DNA of 64,000 nt from Bacteroidales bacterium (GCA_016715075.1 JADKBK010000003.1:124001-188000); one strand, 5' to 3'. Counted from the stretch's first letter, positions 1-9,489 are shown. Program-made: numbers and translations. The notes: generated by a model not told the origin, from the letters alone.

Positions 1-93
1 CTGATTAACTGTTACAGCAATGCCTTTCTGACCGGTTGATTCTGAACCGGACATCAATAACAAAAACAGAATTATTGACAATGAATTTTTCAT
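1..93 (-). CDS. Secreted protein, N-terminal fragment (cut by window edge)
   Basis: Only the first 31 codons are in the window. They open with ATG at 93 and encode a classic Sec signal peptide (Lys at position 2, a Leu/Ile-rich core, then a Ser/Gly/Gln-rich cleavage region), after which a short beta-strand-like GIAVTVNQ begins. The gene lies 115 bp downstream of araB on the same strand, so it probably continues the arabinose operon. By analogy with Bacteroides arabinose loci it could be a secreted alpha-L-arabinofuranosidase (GH51 often begins its mature part with a similar strand), but this is inference from context and a few residues only. Confidence 0.45.
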   Translation of the reverse strand, partial: MKNSLSIILFLLLMSGSESTGQKGIAVTVNQ

Positions 94-208
94 ATACCTG
101 GGTTATAGGATTTTCTGACGATTACATTGGGTTTAACTTAGTGCTTTAGCAGCTTTGCGGCAATCATTTTATGTTTACAGGGTACAAAGATTCCGGGTAT
201 TTACAAAG

Positions 209-1882
209 TTACATCTTACTTTTTTCAATGAAGTTACCCAATTCCTTATATTTTCTGAAAAGGATTTCATATTTGGCCGCTCTGACTGGATCGGGCTGAT
301 ATTCTTTTTCATAACCACCGCCCATTGCCATCTGGGCAGCAGGGATATCTTTATGCACACCGGCAACTACCGCAGCCGCCATTGCTGATCCCAGTGCGCA
401 AGTCTGATCAGAACTTGCCACTCTGATTGGAACGTTAAGCACATCGGCTACGATCTGCATTACAAAGGGATTCTTCTTAGCAACACCACCGATGGCAATT
501 ACAGCATCAATACGCATTCCTTCGGAGATAAACCTGTCATTTATCATCTTTGAACCAAAGGCCGTGGCTTCCACTAGGGCTTTGAAGATCTTCGGGGCAT
601 CGGAGCCCAGAGACAAACCTGTTATTGCACCTTTAAGTTCCTGGTTGGCATCGGGAGTACGACGGCCATTCAGCCAGTCGAGAGCTATAACAGCAGTTTC
701 CTCAACAGCGAGCGATCCTGCCTGTCTGCTCAGCTCAGCAATTATCTTTTCCGCACTCTCTTCTCTTATTCTCTCCCTTGTCTTAATATCAATCCAGTTC
801 ATTACGGAAATGATTTCAGTAACCGGCCACATCAGGAGACGGCTGAACCATGCGTATATATCTCCAAATGCAGACTGTCCGGCTTCGAGTCCCAGCATAC
901 CGGGAACAATTGATCCGTCTACCTGCCCGCAAATTCCTGCCACGAGTTTTTCACCAACCTCCGACATGGGAGCAATCAGCATATCGCATGTTGAGGTTCC
1001 CATCACCTTGATGAGGTGATACGGCTTTATACCCCCTCCTATTGCACCCAGGTGAGCATCAAATGACCCGGCACCTACTTTGACAGTAACCGGCAGACCG
1101 AGTGTTGCAGCCCATTCCGGTGTCAGTGTCCCGACTTCTGTGTCACAAGTATATGTTTCAGTATATAGTTTTTCCCTTAGACCTGAAAGCAGAGGATCAA
1201 GCCTGGTAAGGAATTCCTGGTCAGGCAATCCGTTAAAATCCTTATGCCACATGGCTTTATGACCTGCGGCGCAACGACTCCTCTTCAACTCAAGAGGGTT
1301 GGTATTTCCCGTAAGCAGAGCCGGTATCCAATCACAATGCTCTACCCACGACCATCCGCTCTTTCTCACCTCCGGACTCTGGCGTAAAACGTGAAGTATT
1401 TTAGCCCAGAACCATTCCGAGGAATAAATACCTCCTTCATATTTTGTGAAGTCGATTCCTCCCCATGATCTTGCCAATTCATTGATTTCAGCTGCCTCCC
1501 TGAGAGCAGTATGGTCTTTCCATAAAACAAACATGGCGTCGGGGTTGCATTCAAATCCGGCTTTAAGTGAAAGTGGAACACCATCCTTATCAACAGCAAC
1601 CGGGGTTGATCCTGTGGTGTCAACAGATATTCCGGAAATATTGCTGACTATATCGGAAGATAAACCGGAAAGTGCCCCCTTGACAGATCTCTCCAGTCCT
1701 TCAAGATAATCAAGAGGATGTTGTCTGAACTGATTTATAGCAGGATCACAAAAAAGGCCCTGCTTCCACCTGGGGTATTCAAATACCGAAGTCCCGACAA
1801 TTTTACCATCTGTTGTATCAACAACCACAGAACGAACTGAATCTGTACCGTAGTCAATGCCAATTACATATTTCCTTGTCAT
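209..1882 (-). CDS. araB: L-ribulokinase AraB
   Basis: This FGGY-family sugar kinase (557 aa, normal for AraB) phosphorylates L-ribulose to L-ribulose 5-phosphate in cytoplasmic L-arabinose catabolism. The N-terminal phosphate-binding motif GIDYGTDSVRS is at about residues 8-18. The second half of the ATPase fold carries GGGIKPYHLIKVMGTST and a late GGVAKKNPF adenosine-type motif. I chose the ATG at 1882; a TTG two codons upstream is in frame but unnecessary. The start is 21 bp after the araD stop, so the two are cotranscribed. The order symporter-araA-araR-araD-araB fits an arabinose operon and rules against xylulokinase, for which a separate, better candidate exists beside xylA. Confidence 0.95.
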   Translation of the reverse strand: MTRKYVIGIDYGTDSVRSVVVDTTDGKIVGTSVFEYPRWKQGLFCDPAINQFRQHPLDYLEGLERSVKGALSGLSSDIVSNISGISVDTTGSTPVAVDKDGVPLSLKAGFECNPDAMFVLWKDHTALREAAEINELARSWGGIDFTKYEGGIYSSEWFWAKILHVLRQSPEVRKSGWSWVEHCDWIPALLTGNTNPLELKRSRCAAGHKAMWHKDFNGLPDQEFLTRLDPLLSGLREKLYTETYTCDTEVGTLTPEWAATLGLPVTVKVGAGSFDAHLGAIGGGIKPYHLIKVMGTSTCDMLIAPMSEVGEKLVAGICGQVDGSIVPGMLGLEAGQSAFGDIYAWFSRLLMWPVTEIISVMNWIDIKTRERIREESAEKIIAELSRQAGSLAVEETAVIALDWLNGRRTPDANQELKGAITGLSLGSDAPKIFKALVEATAFGSKMINDRFISEGMRIDAVIAIGGVAKKNPFVMQIVADVLNVPIRVASSDQTCALGSAMAAAVVAGVHKDIPAAQMAMGGGYEKEYQPDPVRAAKYEILFRKYKELGNFIEKSKM

Positions 1883-1903
1883 ATCCAAAAATTATTAAAT
1901 ACA

Positions 1904-2602
1904 TTAACTCTTTCCCTGGCCATAGTAGGCTCCTTTGCCATGCTTCCTTCTGAAATGTTTATCCAGTAATGAGCTGTTTACCGGCTGGTTCTGACCCAGC
2001 AGAACAGTATAAAAAGCCATTTTTGCAATTTCTTCCAAAGAAACGGCAGTATAAACTGCATCAGCTGCATCAGTACCCCAACAGAAAGGACCATGAGAAT
2101 TGACCAGAACCGAAGGTACTGAAAGAGGATCGATATCTGCCATTCTTTCAATAATTATCTTTCCTGTATTAATCTCATAATCAATGGCTATCTCGTTATC
2201 AGTCAATGATCTTGTACATGGCACCTCACCAAAATAATGATCAGCATGGGTTGTTCCGAATGGGGGAATCCCTTTTCCTGCCTGTGCCCATGCAGTGGCA
2301 AAGGATGAGTGAGTATGTACAATTCCTCCTACACTGGCCCAGGTCCTGTAAAGCAAAAGGTGCGTAGGGGCATCTGTTGATGGTTTGAATTTACCCTCAA
2401 CCACATTCCCGTCGGGGTCAAGTACCACCATATCATCGGGCTTCATTGATTTATAATTTACACCTGATGGTTTAATCACTATCAATCCGCTGTTTTTGTC
2501 TCGGGCACTAACATTACCCCAGGTATGAATAACCAGCCCGTTGCTCACTAAATCCAGGTTGGCTTTAAATACTTCAGATTTTAAGTTGTCAAGCATAAGC
2601 AT
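1904..2602 (-). CDS. araD: L-ribulose-5-phosphate 4-epimerase AraD
   Basis: This class II aldolase/epimerase (232 aa) converts L-ribulose 5-phosphate to D-xylulose 5-phosphate, the exit of the arabinose pathway into the pentose phosphate pathway. The sequence shows the family's substrate-phosphate loop GNVSARD at about residues 29-35, KPSGV near 60, and the zinc-binding HTHSSFATAW at about 95-105, with a further metal histidine in FGTTHADHYFGEVPC. The start is ATG, with a second ATG two codons later. It sits between araR and araB on the same strand. A 144-bp spacer holding a perfect hairpin separates it from araR. Confidence 0.95.
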   Translation of the reverse strand: MLMLDNLKSEVFKANLDLVSNGLVIHTWGNVSARDKNSGLIVIKPSGVNYKSMKPDDMVVLDPDGNVVEGKFKPSTDAPTHLLLYRTWASVGGIVHTHSSFATAWAQAGKGIPPFGTTHADHYFGEVPCTRSLTDNEIAIDYEINTGKIIIERMADIDPLSVPSVLVNSHGPFCWGTDAADAVYTAVSLEEIAKMAFYTVLLGQNQPVNSSLLDKHFRRKHGKGAYYGQGKS

Positions 2603-2691
2603 CTAATTTACTTATTCAATATTATACGGGCTCACCACAACCCCGCTTTTTTTTCAACCTCCTCAACAGGAACTCTCTCCCTATTCATTCA

Positions 2692-2739
2692 CCTCATCCC
2701 CCGCCCCCTTCTCCCCCGGGAAGGGGGCGGGGGATGAGG
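2692..2739. repeat. 20-bp perfect inverted repeat, G/C-rich hairpin
   Basis: The arms at 2692-2711 and 2720-2739 are perfectly complementary around an 8-nt loop. They are built from runs of C or G and end in CCTCATCC/GGATGAGG. The element sits in the spacer between the araR stop and the araD start, inside the operon. It has no U-tract, so it looks more like a dispersed palindromic repeat than a terminator. It could still stabilise the upstream mRNA or attenuate araDB. Confidence 0.75.
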
Positions 2740-2746
2740 CTCACTA

Positions 2747-3448
2747 TCAGCTTACATCGAGATTGAAATAGAATCCGTTCTGCTCCAGTTTTTCATATCT
2801 CTCCTTGTTAAATTTATAGTAATATGCACCTTTTTTTGATGTCTCACGCTCTTTTTCATCAAGTTTTTCAAGGATCCCCATGGATAAGATCTTTTTCCTG
2901 AAATTCCGTTTATCGATCTGCTTCTGATAAATAGCTGCATAAAGTTCCTGCATCTGAACAAGTGTAAATTTTTCAGGAAGCAGTTCAAAGCCAACTGGTT
3001 TGGCTTTAATCTGATTCTGAAGGTCAGAGAGCGCTTTATTCACCATCAGGGAATGATCGAAAATAAGATCCGGCAAACCGGCAATCGATCTCCAGTGAGC
3101 CTCGCTGTTCACTGCCGGTTCTTTATTGATATCCCGTAAAGCTATGAGTGCGCAGTATGCGGTTGATATTACTCTTGCACCCGGATCCCTCTCTTTCTCC
3201 CCGTAAGTAAAAGATTGTTTCAGATAAATCCTCTCCAGCCCTGTCAGAGTGCGCAGAATCCTGCTGGCAGCGTCATCAAGGCTCTCCATCTCTTCTACAA
3301 ATCCCCCTGCCAGCGACCAGCTGCCTTTCATCGGTTCAAAGCTTCTTTTAATCAGCAGAAGTTTAAGCTCCTTCTCAATTATATCGTACCCGAAGACTAT
3401 ACAATCAACAGCAACCAGATACTGTGTATAATTTGAATAAAGCTCCAT
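2747..3448 (-). CDS. araR: AraR, Nudix-type arabinose regulator
   Basis: This 233-aa protein has a Nudix-like N-terminal domain (about residues 10-140) and a C-terminal winged-helix region (about 150-225). The Nudix box is degenerate: after GGFVEEMESLDDAA the REXXEE signature needed for hydrolysis is missing, which suits an effector-binding regulator. Bacteroidetes AraR belongs to this NrtR-like class and represses arabinose genes until L-arabinose is bound; I rely on that established role. It is encoded inside the operon, 46 bp downstream of araA, so it would control its own synthesis. ADP-ribose hydrolase is the alternative but is unlikely given the degenerate motif and the location. Confidence 0.88.
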   Translation of the reverse strand: MELYSNYTQYLVAVDCIVFGYDIIEKELKLLLIKRSFEPMKGSWSLAGGFVEEMESLDDAASRILRTLTGLERIYLKQSFTYGEKERDPGARVISTAYCALIALRDINKEPAVNSEAHWRSIAGLPDLIFDHSLMVNKALSDLQNQIKAKPVGFELLPEKFTLVQMQELYAAIYQKQIDKRNFRKKILSMGILEKLDEKERETSKKGAYYYKFNKERYEKLEQNGFYFNLDVS

Positions 3449-3494
3449 TTTCCCGGTCAGTTTTTTTTTGAGATCTTAAGCAGTTTCACTTTGA

Positions 3495-4988
3495 CTAAAT
3501 TCTGGACCCGGATACCAGATAAAATATCTCGTTCCACCTTAATTCCTTTTTAAAAGAATCAAGGTCGCATTTTTCATCTATTATAACATATTCAAGACCT
3601 GTCATGCCAGCAAAATCTTCCATATATTCTGCATCAATTGAAGAGCTGAAACCTGCGTGATGAGCCCCGCCGGCGAGGATCCATGCGGCAGCGCTTCTTT
3701 TGAGATCAGGCAGCGGCTTCCATAAAACACTGGCAACAGGCAGGTTAGGCATATCAGGACATTTTACTACTTCCACCTTATTAACGATCATTCGGAACCG
3801 GTTGCCGAGGTCTATAACAGATACATTTATCGCAGGTCCTGTTGCAGTCTTGAAGACCAGTCTTGCAGGATCCGCCTTCCCTCCTATTGAGAGCTGATGA
3901 ACTTCCACGGCAGGCTTTGCAAGTGCTATTGAGGGACAGATCTCAAGCATATGTGCACCCAAAACTCTTGTCTCCGCAGGATCCAAATGATAGGTATAAT
4001 CTTCCATAAATGATGTGCCTCCTTTCAGTCCGATGGCCATCACTTTCATTGACCGGACAAGAGCAGCGGTTTTCCAGTCACCCTCGGCTCCGAAACCGTA
4101 ACCCTTGACCATAAGTCGCTGTACCGCCAGACCCGGAAGTTGTTTCAGACCGTGAAGATCCTCAAAGCAGGTAGTAAAGGCTTTAAAATTTCCTCCCTTA
4201 AGAAAAGCTTCCATGCCGAGTTCAATCCTTGCTGCATCCTTTAAGGTATCAGATGAAGCAACCTCTTTTGTCATGGTGTATTCTGAAGAGTACTCATCGA
4301 GAAGAGTTTTGATTTCACCGTCCGTGACATCATTTACATATTTCACAAGATCACCAACACCAAATCCGTATACTGAATAACCCAGATCTATCTGGGCACT
4401 TACCTTATTCCCTTCAGTGACTGCAACCTCTCTCATATTATCGCCGAATCTGGCAACTTTCATCCCCTGCATATCATTATATGCAGTAGCTGCCCTCAAC
4501 CATACGGATATACGGTCAAGAATGTCAGGGTCCTGATAATGTCCAACTACTATTTTCCTGTTCAGTCTCAATCTGGCTCCAATGAATCCAAATTCCCTGT
4601 CACCATGAGCCGACTGGTTAAGATTCATGAAATTCATATCAATTGTACCCCAGGGGATATCACGATTGAGCTGGGTATGCAGGTGGAGAAATGGCTTTTG
4701 AAGTACAGAGAGTCCCCTGATCCACATTTTTGCAGGTGAAAATGTATGCATCCAGATGATAAGGCCGACACACACTTTCGAATTATTTGCCTCTGAACAG
4801 AGCTCAAATATAGAATCGGGGGTAGTCAGAATGGGCTTGAAGACAACTCTCTGCGAAATACCGGGTGCCTTGTCAAGATATGAGGCAATAACAGCCGAAT
4901 CTGCGGCAACCTGTTTTAGTGTTTCGGGACCGTATAACCCCTGGCTTCCTGTGACAAACCAGACCTCGTATTTTTTTAATTCATCCAT
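3495..4988 (-). CDS. araA: L-arabinose isomerase AraA
   Basis: This 497-aa cytoplasmic isomerase converts L-arabinose to L-ribulose with Mn2+. Family signatures run the whole length: VWFVTGSQGLYGPETL at the N-terminus, LIIWMHTFSPAKMW at about residues 77-90, the HTQLNRDIPWGTIDMNFMNLNQSAHGDREFG block, and the metal-site region around FMEDYTYHL and ILAGGAHHAGFS near the C-terminus. Length matches the family (about 500 aa). It starts 37 bp after the symporter stop and is followed by araR, so uptake, first enzyme and regulator share a transcript. Confidence 0.97.
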   Translation of the reverse strand: MDELKKYEVWFVTGSQGLYGPETLKQVAADSAVIASYLDKAPGISQRVVFKPILTTPDSIFELCSEANNSKVCVGLIIWMHTFSPAKMWIRGLSVLQKPFLHLHTQLNRDIPWGTIDMNFMNLNQSAHGDREFGFIGARLRLNRKIVVGHYQDPDILDRISVWLRAATAYNDMQGMKVARFGDNMREVAVTEGNKVSAQIDLGYSVYGFGVGDLVKYVNDVTDGEIKTLLDEYSSEYTMTKEVASSDTLKDAARIELGMEAFLKGGNFKAFTTCFEDLHGLKQLPGLAVQRLMVKGYGFGAEGDWKTAALVRSMKVMAIGLKGGTSFMEDYTYHLDPAETRVLGAHMLEICPSIALAKPAVEVHQLSIGGKADPARLVFKTATGPAINVSVIDLGNRFRMIVNKVEVVKCPDMPNLPVASVLWKPLPDLKRSAAAWILAGGAHHAGFSSSIDAEYMEDFAGMTGLEYVIIDEKCDLDSFKKELRWNEIFYLVSGSRI

Positions 4989-5025
4989 AATTAATTTTTT
5001 TATGTAGTTGTCCTAATATTTTATC

Positions 5026-6678
5026 CTACCAGAAATATATATAGAAGGCAAGTATAACTGCAATAATTAATGCTGAGAAGATAAGATCCCAGTTATTCCA
5101 ACTTGCTCTAGTCAGTGCTTTCTGCTCTTTTGTTGCAGATCCGATATAAAGTCCCTTTATGGTAGCAAGATCGGGCTTGGGAGTAAAGAAACTGGTTACA
5201 ATAATAATTGCAATAACAATAAAGAAGAGAGCTATTTCATAATGCAGCCAGTTCGGAGCAAGAAAAACCTTGTATATCAAGCCGTCGTGACTGATACCTC
5301 CGGAAAAGATCTTGAGCCCCAGGCGCAGCATTCCGAGTGCAAAACCAGAGATAAGTCCAACCAGTCCGGCAATGGGAGTAGTTTTGCGTGAAGCTATCCC
5401 CAAAAGAAAGACTGCAGCGATTCCGGGAGCAAGCAATGACTGAACATCCTGAAGGTATGCATACAGTACTTTGCCCAGACCTTTCATTACCGGAATCCAT
5501 AAAATACCCAATATTACCACTACTACTGTTGCGATCCTGCCTACTTTGACCAGCTCTGCCTCGCTCGCTTTCGGCTTATACTTAATATAAAAATCAACTG
5601 TAAATAAAGTTGCTGAAGAGTTGAATAGTGAAGCAAGTGAACTCATAAGCGCTGCGAGGATTCCGCCAACCACCAGTCCTTTAAATCCAAGTGGGAGGAG
5701 TTCCTTTACAAGAATTGAGAATGCGGCATCCGAGCTTGTCAGATTGATCATCCCTTTTGCATTAAGTGAATAGGCAATCATACCGGGAATAAGAAAAATA
5801 AATACCGGTGTCAGTTTAAACGCAGCACCAAGAATAGCACCGCGCCTGGATTCCTTCTGGTTACGCCCTGAAAGAACCCTCTGCACAATAAACTGATCCG
5901 TACACCAGTACCAGAAGCCAATGATTGCTGAACCAAGAAGAACACCTGTCCAGGGATATTCGGGGTCATTTGCAGAGCGGATGAGGCTGGTCATTGTATC
6001 TCCATCGGCATTTACCGGCACAGCACGGCATATCTCCATCATCTCATTCCATCCTCCAAGTTTTATAAGGCCTATAACCAGAACAGCCAGTGAACCGACA
6101 AGGAGTACCGGTGTCTGTAAAACGGAGGTCCACAGAACAGCTTTCATTCCTCCGATTGTCGTATAGATACCTGTAAGAACAACCAGGCCAACGGCGCTTA
6201 TCCAGAAAAAATCTATACCAAACAACGATTCGATACCAAAAACCTGCTTAAAAACTATCCCTCCGGCATATACCGTCACCGCAACCTTGGTAAACACATA
6301 GCTGACAAGGGATATGATTGACAATACACTTCTGGATCCTTTGTTATATCTCTTTTCAAGGAACTCAGGCATTGTAAACACTCCGCTCCTTTCATAGAAC
6401 GGCACAAAAAACCAACCGAGTATTAGTATAAGCCACCCATGCATCTCCCAGTGGGCCATTGCCATCCCGCTTGATGCCCCGGCTCCCGCAAGACCAACCA
6501 GATGTTCAGAGCCTATGTTTGAAGCAAAGATCGATGATCCTATTGCCAGCCAGGTGGCATCTCTTCCTGCAAGAAAATAGTCAGTAGATGTTTCATCTTT
6601 CTGCCTGACTACCCATAGTATTATTCCTACCAGTCCGAGACAAAAGATACCCAGTACAATCCAGTCTAATGTTCCCAT
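5026..6678 (-). CDS. Sodium:solute symporter, probable arabinose uptake
   Basis: This 550-aa SSS-family (SGLT-like) inner-membrane symporter has about 13-14 hydrophobic segments. Diagnostic blocks are DYFLAGRDATWLAIGSSIFASNIGSEHLVGLAG at the N-terminus (broken here by family-conserved Gly and Asn positions), YTTIGGMKAVLWT in the middle and ALMSSLASLFNSSATLFTVD at the Na2-site helix. It heads the arabinose operon directly before araA, so L-arabinose is the likely substrate; this is inferred from context. The first promoter-like element lies upstream at about 6800. Confidence 0.9.
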   Translation of the reverse strand: MGTLDWIVLGIFCLGLVGIILWVVRQKDETSTDYFLAGRDATWLAIGSSIFASNIGSEHLVGLAGAGASSGMAMAHWEMHGWLILILGWFFVPFYERSGVFTMPEFLEKRYNKGSRSVLSIISLVSYVFTKVAVTVYAGGIVFKQVFGIESLFGIDFFWISAVGLVVLTGIYTTIGGMKAVLWTSVLQTPVLLVGSLAVLVIGLIKLGGWNEMMEICRAVPVNADGDTMTSLIRSANDPEYPWTGVLLGSAIIGFWYWCTDQFIVQRVLSGRNQKESRRGAILGAAFKLTPVFIFLIPGMIAYSLNAKGMINLTSSDAAFSILVKELLPLGFKGLVVGGILAALMSSLASLFNSSATLFTVDFYIKYKPKASEAELVKVGRIATVVVVILGILWIPVMKGLGKVLYAYLQDVQSLLAPGIAAVFLLGIASRKTTPIAGLVGLISGFALGMLRLGLKIFSGGISHDGLIYKVFLAPNWLHYEIALFFIVIAIIIVTSFFTPKPDLATIKGLYIGSATKEQKALTRASWNNWDLIFSALIIAVILAFYIYFW

Positions 6679-6797
6679 AATAATAAGTTTTTACGATTAC
6701 CGAAATTAATATGTATGAAATGGTCAAAATCTTTCAACACAGGTAAAGAAGAAAATCAGTGCAGTTTATTTCCAAAAAGGCTGCAGTACGATCTAAA

Positions 6798-6828
6798 CAA
6801 ATCTACAAAATAAATTTTAAATGTACAT
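6798..6828 (-). promoter_or_regulatory. Candidate ara promoter and AraR operator
   Basis: On the minus strand TAGATTTG (6798-6805) fits the Bacteroidetes -7 element TAnnTTTG. About 15 bp further upstream is the palindrome ATGTACAT (6821-6828), within an interrupted TGTA...TACA arrangement. It lies at roughly the place where the -33 box should be, and a good TTTG is lacking there. A repressor bound at this spot would block the promoter. The rest of the 436-bp gap between 6679 and 7114 holds an A/T-rich leader and a dispersed repeat, with no gene seen. Confidence 0.4.
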
Positions 6829-6933
6829 CTTACACTTAAAAAATAATTATTGAAGTTTCAGATTCTTTCATGATTAAGAATCTATCTGAAATTCAGGTTA
6901 AATTGTTACCCAACTGCGAGCTATTGAAAAAAT

Positions 6934-7047
6934 CCTCCGTGGACCTCTGTGCCTCCTCTGTCTCTCTGTGTAAGTTTTTAACTTATTATTACACAGAGTC
7001 CCGATAGCTATCGGGACACAGAGGATACACAGTGTTCACAGAGAAAG
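6934..7047. repeat. Dispersed CACAGAG-type intergenic repeat, copy 1
   Basis: The segment is dense in CTCTGTG and CACAGAG heptamers in inverted arrangement and encloses the perfect 20-bp palindrome GTCCCGATAGCTATCGGGAC at 6998-7017. Similar CACAGAG-rich stretches recur at 15229-15315, 20540-20620 and 33221-33350, always between genes. It shows no coding potential. Confidence 0.75.
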
Positions 7048-7114
7048 AAAAGCCAGAAGCTACTGCTTTTTCAAACGCTACATGTTAAAAATATCATAAG
7101 AGATAAGGGATAGT

Positions 7115-7900
7115 CTATTTCCACTCCTCAAGAGAGGATTTTATGAAATCAACAATTCTCTGGTTATCCTCTTTACCGTTTCCCTGGACCATAAATGGTT
7201 CTCCGAACTTAATATGAATTGGCTTATGTCTGTCAATAGGTCCAAGCTCTTTTACCGGTTTGCCATTTCCCCAGAAATCTGTTTTGATCGCCATGGGAAC
7301 AACCGGCACTCCTGCTTTTTTTGCCAGTTTCACTCCAAGTGAATTGAATTCTTCAGGTTTAAAATCGAGACTCCTGGTGCTTTGCGGAAAAATAACTATT
7401 GATATCCCGCTTTTCAATAGGTCGGCGCCTCCGTTCATTACAGCTTCGAGATCCTTTCGGGGATCAGTCCGGCCAACCACAACCGGATTTCTCGATCTCA
7501 TAACATCTCCGAAAAGAGGATGTTTTACGAGGCTCTCCTTTACTACAAATGTCAGTTCCTTCAAAGGGCCTATAATACATGGAAAAATCATCGTTTCAAG
7601 GGTGCTCATATGATTACTGATGAACAACACGGGCCCTTCTGATTTTGTGATATTTTCCATTCCGGTAATATGAAAACGGCCTCCTGTTTTTTCAATAAAC
7701 CTGAAAATATATAAGGAGGAGTCAGTCCAGGCTTTGGTGTCATAAAGTTTTCTCACAGCCTGTTTTCTCGTTTTGAAAACTATGTCAATATATTTCCAGG
7801 TGAAGTATAAACGGTTATTCAGGAGGAACTTTTCCCAAAGTGAGGGGTGCTCATTTTCAGGTGTATGATAATTGTCCGATTCAAAATATCCTTTTTGCAT
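7115..7900 (-). CDS. 1-acylglycerol-3-phosphate acyltransferase-like (PlsC family)
   Basis: This 261-aa PlsC-fold acyltransferase probably adds an acyl chain to a glycerophosphate-type acceptor at the inner membrane. Block I is NHMSTLE, an HX4E variant of the usual HX4D. Block III is IFPQSTRS, where FPEGTRS is typical. Block II (VVVGRTDPR) and the VPMAIKTDFWGNG block IV-like segment are present. I prefer the ATG at 7900; an in-frame GTG at 7927 is also possible and would leave only 5 bp to the upstream peptidase gene. The substitutions in both catalytic blocks suggest a subfamily with a different acceptor. A second, canonical PlsC lies at 44816. Confidence 0.75.
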   Translation of the reverse strand: MQKGYFESDNYHTPENEHPSLWEKFLLNNRLYFTWKYIDIVFKTRKQAVRKLYDTKAWTDSSLYIFRFIEKTGGRFHITGMENITKSEGPVLFISNHMSTLETMIFPCIIGPLKELTFVVKESLVKHPLFGDVMRSRNPVVVGRTDPRKDLEAVMNGGADLLKSGISIVIFPQSTRSLDFKPEEFNSLGVKLAKKAGVPVVPMAIKTDFWGNGKPVKELGPIDRHKPIHIKFGEPFMVQGNGKEDNQRIVDFIKSSLEEWK

Positions 7901-7932
7901 CTGTCTGCGATTTAAAACTATTACCACGAATT

Positions 7933-9489
7933 TTAATTTATATCCTGACTGACCCGGGACATCTCATCCCTGTATTTTTCCATCAATGATTTATTCAGCT
8001 CAACGGGTGGTTTTGCCCCTTCCGGCAGGAAAGTTTTATAGGGATGTTCTTTGGATTGAACTTCGAATTCGTTTTTAATTTCTTCCAGAAGTTTTGGTGT
8101 GGTAAGAATGTCTAATGCTGTGCCGGCAATAACTCTGGCTCCGGTATTCAGTCCTTTCCATGCGGCAGAACCATAATTGCATGTCACTACTGACCAATGG
8201 TGACCGACAGATCCCGGAACCTGGCCCGGGAAGTAAACTGAAGCAGTAGGTGCTACCATGGTTACTTCTCCTACATCCGTTGAACTCCCGTCCATTTCAT
8301 TTAAGGATGGATCTTTTAATGGTTCAATTTTATAGGAATAGCCGGTTTCCTTTTCACCAAGCTCTTTCTGCAGTGATTTTGCAAAAAGCTGCTCCTGTTC
8401 AGTCCATTCCGGCATTCCGATAAGTTCGATATTCTTCTGTATTGTTTCAGCCAGCCTCTTATTGCTGTGGCGCTGATGTATAGCTGTCAGGACTGTAACA
8501 GTATCAAGGGTTGCCCCGGAGGCAACGGCAGCGCCTTTTGCACAGTCAAGAACACGTTTATAAGTCTCTTCGAGCCTTTCATCAGTGTTTCTTATATAAT
8601 ACCAGACTGAAGCTCTGTCGGGAACCACATTAGGTGCTTCTCCTCCCTCCTTGATAACATAATGAAGCCGTGCTGTATAAAAGAGATGTTCGCGAAGATA
8701 GTTGGCAGCTACATTCATGAGTTCAACTCCATCCAATGCACTAATTCCAAACCAGGGAGCGCCTGCTGCATGTGACGCTTTCCCTTTAAAGGAAAATACT
8801 ACCGATATCACAGCTGTACCTTCAACACCACAACTGGTTGACAGACCGGATGAGGCATGGTTATCTATAACAGCATCAACACCATTGAAGACACCATCCC
8901 TGACCATATACGGCCGGCTTATCAATGTCTCCTCAGCCGGCGATCCGAAGAATTTTATTGTACCCTGCAACTTATTCTTTTCCATGCTTTTTTTCACAGC
9001 GATGGCAGCTGCAATACCTGCTGTGCCCATCATATTATGACCGCAGCCATGACCAGGAGCTCCTGTTATGACAGGATTCTTTTCCGGAGTATTTGCTTTC
9101 TGAGATAATCCAGGCAATGCATCATATTCGCCCAATATCCCTATTACAGGTTTTCCGCTGCCCCAGGTAGCAATAAAACATGTCGGCATTTCCGAGACCC
9201 CTTTTTCAATTCTAAATCCCTCCTCCTCCAGAGTTTTCATCAGCAGTGCTGATGATTTGAATTCCTGCATACCAAGCTCTGCAAAATTCCATATATCGTC
9301 GGATATTACTCCAAACTTTCTGACAACGGCACTATCACTGAGATATTCCAGGGCATCCTGCTTGGATTTGTAAAGATCCGCTTTCTCCGATCCTTTATGA
9401 TCTTTTTTTTGTGAATAAATGCTCATGGAGGCCAGTAAAGAAAAGGCGAAGAAGATCAATCTTTTATTCTTAAAAGGGAGGGGGGTCAT
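7933..9489 (-). CDS. Secreted M20-family amidohydrolase/peptidase
   Basis: This 518-aa zinc amidohydrolase of the M20D/AbgB-like group begins with a signal peptide (hydrophobic stretch at about residues 10-26 ending SIYSQ), so it should act in the periplasm. Metal and catalytic motifs include GEYDALPG, the GHGCGHNMMG block, and a late SSTDVGEVTMVAPT carrying a metal-ligand Asp. The dimerisation-domain insert SHAAGAPWFGISALDGVELMN (split here by its own conserved Gly residues) is also present. Relatives hydrolyse p-aminobenzoyl-glutamate or N-acyl amino acids; the substrate here is unknown. It is followed on the same strand by the PlsC-like gene. Confidence 0.85.
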   Translation of the reverse strand: MTPLPFKNKRLIFFAFSLLASMSIYSQKKDHKGSEKADLYKSKQDALEYLSDSAVVRKFGVISDDIWNFAELGMQEFKSSALLMKTLEEEGFRIEKGVSEMPTCFIATWGSGKPVIGILGEYDALPGLSQKANTPEKNPVITGAPGHGCGHNMMGTAGIAAAIAVKKSMEKNKLQGTIKFFGSPAEETLISRPYMVRDGVFNGVDAVIDNHASSGLSTSCGVEGTAVISVVFSFKGKASHAAGAPWFGISALDGVELMNVAANYLREHLFYTARLHYVIKEGGEAPNVVPDRASVWYYIRNTDERLEETYKRVLDCAKGAAVASGATLDTVTVLTAIHQRHSNKRLAETIQKNIELIGMPEWTEQEQLFAKSLQKELGEKETGYSYKIEPLKDPSLNEMDGSSTDVGEVTMVAPTASVYFPGQVPGSVGHHWSVVTCNYGSAAWKGLNTGARVIAGTALDILTTPKLLEEIKNEFEVQSKEHPYKTFLPEGAKPPVELNKSLMEKYRDEMSRVSQDIN

